From Enterobacter hormaechei ATCC 49162 (lineage in GTDB: Bacteria; Pseudomonadota; Gammaproteobacteria; Enterobacterales; Enterobacteriaceae), in the NCBI RefSeq assembly GCF_001875655.1, contig NZ_MKEQ01000002.1:248001-312000 (forward strand): a stretch of DNA of 64,000 nt. The letters run 5' to 3'. A program made the position numbers and the translations under genes. Below the pieces are notes generated by a model. It saw only the letters and a list, made by a program, of their open reading frames with translations, ran no database searches and was not told where the DNA came from. Positions 58,220 to 64,000 of this stretch are shown here, in pieces (the stretch's first letter is position 1; every line of letters begins with the position of its first letter).

Positions 58220-59464
58220 ATGGCAACACTAACCACCACCCAAACGTCACCTTCGCTGCTTGGCGGCGTGGTGATCATCGGCGGAACCATCATTGGTGCC
58301 GGGATGTTTTCCCTGCCTGTGGTCATGTCCGGTGCGTGGTTCTTCTGGTCACTGGCGGCGCTGGTTTTTACCTGGTTCTGCATGCTCCATTCGGGGCTGA
58401 TGATCCTTGAGGCCAACCTCAACTACCGCATCGGCTCCAGCTTCGACACCATCACCCGGGATCTGCTGGGCAAAGGCTGGAACCTGGTGAATGGGCTGTC
58501 CATCGCGTTTGTGCTCTATATCCTGACCTACGCGTACATTTCTGCGAGCGGGTCGATTCTGCACCACACCTTCTCCGAGATGTCGCTGAACGTTCCGGCG
58601 CGTCTGGCGGGGCTGTGCTTCGCGCTGGGCGTGGCGTTTATCGTCTGGATGAGTACCAAAGCAGTGAGCCGCATGACGGCCATCGTGCTGGGCGCAAAGG
58701 TCATTACTTTCTTCCTGACCTTCGGCAGCCTGCTGGGGCACGTCACGCCAGCCACGCTGTTTAACGTTGCCGAAGTGAACACTTCCTACACGCCGTACCT
58801 GCTGATGACGCTGCCATTCTGTCTGGCGTCGTTTGGCTACCACGGCAACGTGCCGAGCCTGATGAAGTACTACGGCAAAGATCCGCGCACCATCGTGAAA
58901 TGCCTGGTTTACGGCACGCTGCTGGCGCTGGGGCTGTATGTGATCTGGCTGCTGGGGACGATGGGCAACATCCCGCGTCCGGAATTTATCGGTATTGCAC
59001 AGAAGGGCGGTAACATCGATGTGCTGGTGCAGGCCCTGAGCGGCGTGCTGAACAGCCGCAGCCTGGATCTGCTGCTGGTGGTCTTCTCGAACTTTGCCGT
59101 GGCGAGCTCATTCCTCGGCGTGACGCTGGGCCTGTTTGACTACCTGGCGGATCTGTTTGGTTTTGATGACTCTGCGATGGGGCGCTTCAAAACGGCGCTG
59201 TTGACCTTCCTGCCACCGATTGTGGGCGGCCTGCTGTGGCCGAACGGCTTCCTGTACGCCATCGGCTATGCAGGACTGGCGGCCACCATCTGGGCGGCGA
59301 TTGTGCCAGCGCTGCTGGCGCGCAAATCACGTAAGCGCTTCGGCAGTCCGAAATTCCGCGTCTGGGGCGGTAAGCCGATGATTGCGCTGATCCTGGTATT
59401 TGGTATCGGCAACGCCGTGGTGCACGTGCTGTCGAGTTTTAATCTGTTGCCTGTGTATCAGTAA
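58220..59464 (+). CDS. mtr: Tryptophan-specific permease Mtr
   Basis: The 414-aa aromatic amino acid:proton symporter has about eleven membrane segments and the length of E. coli Mtr. The N-terminal helix [20 protein letters not shown] is the family signature. The ATG at 58220 gives the E. coli start [16 protein letters not shown]. Expression is likely repressed by TrpR through the upstream palindrome; TyrR boxes are not obvious. Confidence 0.96.
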   Translation: MATLTTTQTSPSLLGGVVIIGGTIIGAGMFSLPVVMSGAWFFWSLAALVFTWFCMLHSGLMILEANLNYRIGSSFDTITRDLLGKGWNLVNGLSIAFVLYILTYAYISASGSILHHTFSEMSLNVPARLAGLCFALGVAFIVWMSTKAVSRMTAIVLGAKVITFFLTFGSLLGHVTPATLFNVAEVNTSYTPYLLMTLPFCLASFGYHGNVPSLMKYYGKDPRTIVKCLVYGTLLALGLYVIWLLGTMGNIPRPEFIGIAQKGGNIDVLVQALSGVLNSRSLDLLLVVFSNFAVASSFLGVTLGLFDYLADLFGFDDSAMGRFKTALLTFLPPIVGGLLWPNGFLYAIGYAGLAATIWAAIVPALLARKSRKRFGSPKFRVWGGKPMIALILVFGIGNAVVHVLSSFNLLPVYQ

Positions 59465-59480
59465 AACGTGCGGTCTGAAC

Positions 59481-59513
59481 CCCTCACCCCGGCCCTCTCC
59501 CACAGGGAGAGGG
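59481..59513 (-). repeat. Second copy of the CCCTCTCC-type repeat
   Basis: CCCTCACCCCGGCCCTCTCCC-ACA-GGGAGAGGG is the reverse orientation of the element at 3056-3090, with a few mismatches. It follows the mtr stop. Confidence 0.65.
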
Positions 59514-59542
59514 AGAAAAGAATGTAGGCCCGGTAAGCGTAG

Positions 59543-60835
59543 GGTATGAACCGGAAACATGGGTAACACTTTAGACCGGATACATGGGTAACAGTTATAA
59601 CTGGCATAGAAGAGGAGACTCGCTATGCCCTGGACTGAGACCCGACCTATGCAACACCTTGATTTTATCCGTGCCTGCCATGCAGGTACGGACTCCTTCT
59701 CCGCGCTTTGCCGTCTTTTTGGCATCAGCCGTAAAACCGGCTATAAATGGCTTCAGCGTTTTGACCCCTCTGACCTGTCGTCTCTCTCTGACCGGTCTCG
59801 TGCTCCGCATTCCCACTCCCGGACAGTTCCTGATGATATCGCCGCACAGCTGACGGCCCTGAGGCAAAAACACCCGGACTGGGGGCCGAAAAAACTGCGG
59901 ATGTGGCTGCTCAATCATCACGCCGATTTTACCGTCCCTGCCGCCAGCACTATCGGCGATATCCTCAAGCGTGAAGGCCTGGTTCCGGATAAAAAGCGAA
60001 AACGCAGGACCCCGGGCAATCGCCAGCCACTGACCACCATCAGTGAGAACAATCAGGTCTGGAGCGCTGATTTTAAAGGCAAGTTCAGGCTACTGAGCAG
60101 AGAGTACTGCCATCCCTTCACCCTGACCGACAATCACAGCCGGTATCTTCTGAGCTGCCGGGGAACGGACCGGGAGAGTGAGCCCTTCGTCAGACAGTGC
60201 CTGACGGATGCGTTCCTGGAATACGGTCTGCCGGAAGTGCTCAGAACCGATAACGGTCAGCCCTTCGCGGGAACAGGGATAGCCGGATTAAGTCGTCTTG
60301 CCGTCTGGTTAATCAGGCTGGGCATCAGGCCTGAGCGTATCAGGAAGGGGCATCCGGAAGAAAATGGCCGTCATGAGCGAATGCACCGCTCCCTGAAAAG
60401 TGCGGTGAACCATGGCAACACCTTCATGACGATGGAAGAGCAACAGCGGTGGTTCAGTGACTACCGGGAAGAGTTTAACCACGAAAGGCCGCATGAAGCA
60501 CTGGCGGGCGCAACGCCCGGAATGGTATGGCAACCCTCATGCCGGCAGTGGGATGGCAGGGTTCCTGACTATGCTTATCCGGAAGGAGGTACGGTCTACA
60601 GGGTGAAATCGAGGGGAACGCTCTATATGGGGAAAAAGGGGACGGTGTTCCTGAGTGAAGCGCTGACGGATGAGTACATCATGCTGGAAGAACGGGATGA
60701 TGGCCTTGAGGCCATCATCTTTAATGGAATAACGCTTGCGTACTACGACCGAAAAACCCAGAGTGTGCTCCGGATAGACTAAAAGTGTTACCTATGTTCC
60801 CGGTCTGATCTGTCACCTATGTATCCGGTCATACA
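59543..60835 (+). mobile_element. IS481-family insertion sequence, 1293 bp
   Basis: The element is flanked by GTAG direct repeats (59539-59542 and 60836-60839). Each end holds two tandem copies of a roughly 20-base motif, (G/A)ACCGG(A/G)(A/T)ACAT(G/A)GGT(A/G)ACA, facing inward. The outermost bases read GGTATGAACCGG on the left and TGTATGACCGG on the right. One intact transposase gene fills the interior. The doubled end motif probably marks transposase binding sites. Confidence 0.88.
59625..60782 (+). CDS. IS481-family transposase
   Basis: The 385-aa DDE transposase has an N-terminal helix-turn-helix region (FSALCRLFGISRKTGYKWLQR, about 26-46) and a second one near residue 70. An rve integrase core follows with the catalytic triad in WSADFKG, LRTDNGQPF and HPEENGRHERMH. 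The C-terminal beta-rich tail is typical of the long IS481 subgroup. A good ribosome binding site (GAGGAG) precedes the ATG. It appears intact, so the element is probably still active. Confidence 0.93.
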   Translation: MPWTETRPMQHLDFIRACHAGTDSFSALCRLFGISRKTGYKWLQRFDPSDLSSLSDRSRAPHSHSRTVPDDIAAQLTALRQKHPDWGPKKLRMWLLNHHADFTVPAASTIGDILKREGLVPDKKRKRRTPGNRQPLTTISENNQVWSADFKGKFRLLSREYCHPFTLTDNHSRYLLSCRGTDRESEPFVRQCLTDAFLEYGLPEVLRTDNGQPFAGTGIAGLSRLAVWLIRLGIRPERIRKGHPEENGRHERMHRSLKSAVNHGNTFMTMEEQQRWFSDYREEFNHERPHEALAGATPGMVWQPSCRQWDGRVPDYAYPEGGTVYRVKSRGTLYMGKKGTVFLSEALTDEYIMLEERDDGLEAIIFNGITLAYYDRKTQSVLRID

Positions 60836-60860
60836 GTAGCGCCACCGGGCGAAACAATGG

Positions 60861-61868
60861 CTACCCCACCAACTCCTCTTTCACCTGCATCGCCAAATCA
60901 AACGAATGCAGACGCGCCTGGTGATCGAAAATCTGGCCGTTGACCATAATCTCATCCGCCTGCGTTTCACGCAGCACCGCCTCCAGCCCGTGACGCACTT
61001 TCGCCTTATCACCCACCAGCGACATGCTCAGCGCCTGCTGCACGCCATACTGCTCGGAGGCCGACCACAGCTGATGCATATTCTCTACCGGCGGCGGAAG
61101 CTGGCCTGTCTCGCCGCGACGCAGCTTCACAAACGCCTGCTGCATGGAGGTAAACAGGAATTCCGCGTCGCGGTTGCTGTCAGCGGCAATGATATTGATA
61201 CACACCATCGCATACGGCTTCTCCAGACGTTCAGACGGTTTGAAGTGCGTGCGATAAAGATGCAGCGCCTGATGCAGCATATCCGGCGCGAAGTGGGAGG
61301 CGAACGCGAACGGTAGCCCCAGCTGGGCGGCGAGCTGGGCGCTGTACAGGCTTGAACCTAACAGCCATACCGGGATCTTTTCCCCGTAGCCCGGCACAGG
61401 ACGCACGTGCGGGTTCGGATCCCGCGCGTCAAACCAGTCCACCAGTTCTGCGACATCGCGCGGGAAGTTATCGATATCGCCGCTCATATGACGGCGCAGG
61501 GCGCGCATGGTCGGCTGGTCGCTGCCCGGCGCGCGGCCAAGACCTAAATCAATACGCCCCGGATAGAGGGTATTCAGCGTCCCGAACTGCTCGGCAATCA
61601 CCAGCGGGGCGTGATTCGGCAGCATCACGCCCCCAGAGCCGAGGTGCAGAGTGGTGGTATTCGCCGCCAGATAGCCAATCAACACCGAGGTGGCGGCACT
61701 GGCGATGCCCACCATGTTATGGTGCTCTGCCAGCCAGTACCGGTGATAGCCACGCTTTTCGGCAAGTTGAGCAAGATCGAGAGAGTGCGTAAAGGCCTCT
61801 CTGGCCGAGGAACCTTGCGGGATCGGCGCCAGATCCAGCACCGAAAATGGAATGGTTTTGTCAGTCAT
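60861..61868 (-). CDS. yhbW: Luciferase-like flavin monooxygenase-family protein YhbW
   Basis: The 335-aa bacterial-luciferase-like protein shows the family motifs RYWLAEHHN and [20 protein letters not shown] and the length of E. coli YhbW. The substrate is unknown. It is convergent with mtr, and the IS element lies between them without touching either frame. Confidence 0.93.
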   Translation of the reverse strand: MTDKTIPFSVLDLAPIPQGSSAREAFTHSLDLAQLAEKRGYHRYWLAEHHNMVGIASAATSVLIGYLAANTTTLHLGSGGVMLPNHAPLVIAEQFGTLNTLYPGRIDLGLGRAPGSDQPTMRALRRHMSGDIDNFPRDVAELVDWFDARDPNPHVRPVPGYGEKIPVWLLGSSLYSAQLAAQLGLPFAFASHFAPDMLHQALHLYRTHFKPSERLEKPYAMVCINIIAADSNRDAEFLFTSMQQAFVKLRRGETGQLPPPVENMHQLWSASEQYGVQQALSMSLVGDKAKVRHGLEAVLRETQADEIMVNGQIFDHQARLHSFDLAMQVKEELVG

Positions 61869-61946
61869 AACAGCTCACTTTGTCGACGGTCAATCTTTAA
61901 TACTGCATTAAAAAATGATAACCGTTGTTAACAAAGTGAGCTTTTT

Positions 61947-62825
61947 TTACGCCTGCAATTCCAGTCCGGCGAGACGTCGCCAGTAACCGTTGCAGTCGCT
62001 GTTCGCCGTCAGCGGCAGCGGCGAGGCGCCGTTTTCGTTGGCGCGGAAGGCGTCCAGCATCGCGAACACGCCGGTATCAAGCGGCGAAAGACGCACCATA
62101 TCCACCAGCCCGTGCATTGACGCCAGTTCGTTGCCGAGGTTATAGACGTAACCGCTCATGGTCTGAATGCCGTTGAGGACAAACACCTGCTGGTTCTCCT
62201 GCGACAGCATACTGCGTCCGTTCGGGTACTTAATGCAGCAGGTTTCGCACTCGTCTTTCGGACGATCTTCGGAACGTGCGGTAAAGCAGCGGGCGGAGTA
62301 GGCCAGCGGCAGATGGCCGTAGCTCAACACTTCCACTTCAAACTGATTGCGAATACCCAGTTCGTCACACTGATTCAGCAGGTTGGCCAGCCAGTCGCGG
62401 GAGAGTTCCACCGGCATGCACCAGCGCGTCATCCCCTGTTTAAGCAACAGGCGCAGGGTCACCGCGTTATAGCAGTTCAGCGCATGTCCGGCGACAAACG
62501 GCAGCTTACGCTCGGCGCACAGGTTCACCACGCCCAGGTCGCTCGCCTCCAGCAGAAACTCACCGTTTTCGACGTAGCGCTTCAGCTCGCCCAGCTCAGA
62601 GGACGCCTGCACCAGCGCCAGCGTTGAGAGCACAACCTGCTTGCCGCTCCCGGCCAGACTTTTCGCCATATCCAGCCAGTCGCCCACTTTGGTGGCGCGG
62701 CGCTTGCTGCACACCGCTTCGCCGAGGTAAATCACATCGGCGCTGCTGGTGGCGGCCTGTTGATAAAAATCTTCCAGCGTCTCTTTTGACCAGTAGTAGA
62801 GCACCGGCCCTAACGAATATTTCAT
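61947..62825 (-). CDS. ubiV: Anaerobic ubiquinone synthesis protein UbiV
   Basis: The 292-aa U32-family protein works with UbiU and UbiT in O2-independent hydroxylation of ubiquinone precursors. The four cluster-binding cysteines expected for the 4Fe-4S cluster are present: Cys39 in GEAVCSKRR, and three in RCFTARSEDRPKDECETCC. The ATG at 62825 gives the E. coli start MKYSLGPVLYYW. It begins 7 bases after ubiU. Confidence 0.95.
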   Translation of the reverse strand: MKYSLGPVLYYWSKETLEDFYQQAATSSADVIYLGEAVCSKRRATKVGDWLDMAKSLAGSGKQVVLSTLALVQASSELGELKRYVENGEFLLEASDLGVVNLCAERKLPFVAGHALNCYNAVTLRLLLKQGMTRWCMPVELSRDWLANLLNQCDELGIRNQFEVEVLSYGHLPLAYSARCFTARSEDRPKDECETCCIKYPNGRSMLSQENQQVFVLNGIQTMSGYVYNLGNELASMHGLVDMVRLSPLDTGVFAMLDAFRANENGASPLPLTANSDCNGYWRRLAGLELQA

Positions 62826-62832
62826 GATGATC

Positions 62833-63828
62833 TCACTGCCATTTACGGTGATACGCGCCAAGCGTGGTTTGGGTGCCTTCGGACATCGCGCCGAGCGTCT
62901 CCATCCAGGCCGCTTGCGGGGCGTAGTTTTGCGGGTCCGCCATGCAGCGGTCGATGGCCTGACGCCACACCTTCGCCACCTGGCTCACGTAGGCCGGGCT
63001 GCGCTGGCGGCCTTCGATTTTCACCGAGGCAATATTGGCGGCGAGCAGTTCCGGCAGCAATTCCAGTGTGTTGAGGCTGGTAGGCTCCTCCAGCGCGTGG
63101 TAGCGCTCGCCGTCTACCAGATAGCGGCCTTTGCACAGCGTCGGGTAGCCCGCGTTTTCACCGTCCTGATAGCGGTCGATTAACACATCGTTCAGACGCG
63201 ACTCCAGTCCCTGCGGCGTTTGCTGCCAGCGAACGAAGCGGGCAGGCGAGCAGGCACCGACGGTATTTGGCGATTCCCCGGTGAGATAGGAAGAAAGATA
63301 GCAGCGGCCTTCGGCCATGATGCACAGGCTGCCGAAGGCAAAAACCTCCAGCGGCACTGGCGTGACGCGCGCCAGTTGCTTAACCTGATGAATAGAGAGC
63401 ACGCGCGGCAGCACCACGCGGGCTACGTTAAAGTGTCGATGATAAAAACGCACGGCCTCTTCATTGGTGGCCGATGCCTGAACAGAGACGTGGCGCTCAA
63501 TATGCGGATAACGTTCTGCCGCATACTCAAGCATGGCGAGGTCGGCCAGGATCAGCGCATCGGCGCCCAGCTGGGCCGCCATATCCACGGCACGCTGCCA
63601 GCGGGCATAGCCATCAGGATGGGCAAAGGTATTGATGGCGATGTGCAGTTTGCGCCGGTGCTGGTGAACGAAGTTAACGGCTTCCTGAAGCTTTTTCTCC
63701 GTAAAGTTAAGACCCGCAAAATGGCGGGCGTTGGTATCATCCTTCAGCCCGATATAGACCGCATCGGCCCCATTTTCGATGGCCGCCTTAAGCGCCGGAA
63801 GGTTTCCGGCAGGGCAGAGCAGCTCCAT
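62833..63828 (-). CDS. ubiU: Anaerobic ubiquinone synthesis protein UbiU
   Basis: The 331-aa U32-family partner of UbiV starts MELLCPAGNLPALKAAIENG. Cysteines in SLCIMAEGRCYLSS, GACSPARF and YPTLCKGRYLV match the 4Fe-4S ligands known in E. coli UbiU. GGGATAA precedes the ATG. The partner ubiT would be expected divergently, beyond the right edge of the window. Confidence 0.95.
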   Translation of the reverse strand: MELLCPAGNLPALKAAIENGADAVYIGLKDDTNARHFAGLNFTEKKLQEAVNFVHQHRRKLHIAINTFAHPDGYARWQRAVDMAAQLGADALILADLAMLEYAAERYPHIERHVSVQASATNEEAVRFYHRHFNVARVVLPRVLSIHQVKQLARVTPVPLEVFAFGSLCIMAEGRCYLSSYLTGESPNTVGACSPARFVRWQQTPQGLESRLNDVLIDRYQDGENAGYPTLCKGRYLVDGERYHALEEPTSLNTLELLPELLAANIASVKIEGRQRSPAYVSQVAKVWRQAIDRCMADPQNYAPQAAWMETLGAMSEGTQTTLGAYHRKWQ

Positions 63829-64000
63829 AATTTATCCCGATGTTGTCGATCGCAGGGATCGTAAAAAATGTTAACGAGCTGGGATTTTAATTAACCCATA
63901 CGCGACAATTTTTGATTTAAGGCAGCTAATGGCGTATTGATGGCACCAATAATGAGGTATACCGGACAACGGTTTGTTGATTTACGCCGCTATCTTCTTG
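63829..64000. other. Upstream region of ubiUV, window edge
   Basis: These 172 bases are AT-rich and probably hold divergent promoters for ubiUV and the off-window ubiT. A half FNR-like motif TTGATTTAA is present, but no full TTGAT-N4-ATCAA is visible. Confidence 0.3.

Larger units (their letters stand above)
59524..60850. repeat. REP element interrupted by an insertion sequence
   Basis: The left part (59524-59542, GTAGGCCCGGTAAGCGTAG) and right part (60836-60850, GTAGCGCCACCGGGC) rejoin into one REP unit once the insertion and one GTAG are removed. The stem carries a compensatory change (GCCCGGT with ACCGGGC), so it was an intact hairpin before insertion. Confidence 0.8.

Noticed and set aside
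63880..63925. Possible FNR site upstream of ubiU (TTGATTTAA)
   Set aside because: Only one half-site resembles the TTGAT-N4-ATCAA consensus. FNR control of ubiUV is known in E. coli, but no full site is visible here.

Overview
The window is 64 kb of ordinary, gene-dense enterobacterial chromosome. Most proteins can be aligned by eye, nearly end to end, with E. coli K-12 counterparts. REP elements, enterobacterial terminators and the local gene orders all fit Enterobacterales. The fused DhaK-DhaL kinase, a PmrAB-like pair between obgE and dacB, and the kind of divergence from E. coli suggest Enterobacter or a close relative (Lelliottia, Leclercia). The genus is an inference.

Layout. (1) 1-12.3 kb: partial yjgR, fused dihydroxyacetone kinase, ahr, oatA, valS-holC, pepA, and divergent lptF-lptG. 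This is the E. coli 97-min neighbourhood, locally rearranged. (2) 12.3-23.3 kb: arcB and elbB-mtgA on the plus strand, facing the minus-strand operon yrbG-kdsD-kdsC-lptC-lptA-lptB-rpoN-hpf-ptsN-rapZ-npr. (3) 24.5-31.7 kb: mlaFEDCB, ibaG, murA, a frameshifted sfsB, ispB, and divergent rplU-rpmA. (4) 31.8-45.5 kb: yhbE-obgE, the PmrAB-like pair, dacB, greA, yhbY, rlmE-ftsH, folP-glmM, secG, tRNA-Leu(GAG) and argG. (5) 45.7-58.1 kb: the metY-rimP-nusA-infB-rbfA-truB-rpsO-pnp-nlpI-yrbN-deaD expression cluster. (6) 58.2-64 kb: mtr, an IS481-family element inserted inside a REP sequence, yhbW, and ubiV-ubiU.

Functional themes. One is envelope biogenesis: five of the seven Lpt transport genes (lptF, G, C, A, B) lie within about 12 kb, beside Kdo synthesis (kdsC, kdsD), phospholipid retrograde transport (mla), and peptidoglycan genes (murA, glmM, mtgA, dacB). 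A second is the translation and RNA machinery. A third is nitrogen-PTS regulation (rpoN, ptsN, npr, rapZ).

The most informative anomaly is the lptG|arcB junction. In E. coli these genes lie about equally far on either side of oriC, and their orientations here are what one oriC-spanning inversion would give. Other observations are the sfsB frameshift, the IS inside a REP with a visible 4-bp duplication, the PmrAB-like system away from eptA, and several RNA-level structures. I found no CRISPR array, prophage, defence island or convincingly undescribed system. No stretch longer than about 300 bases lacks an identifiable gene, pseudogene, tRNA or mobile element.
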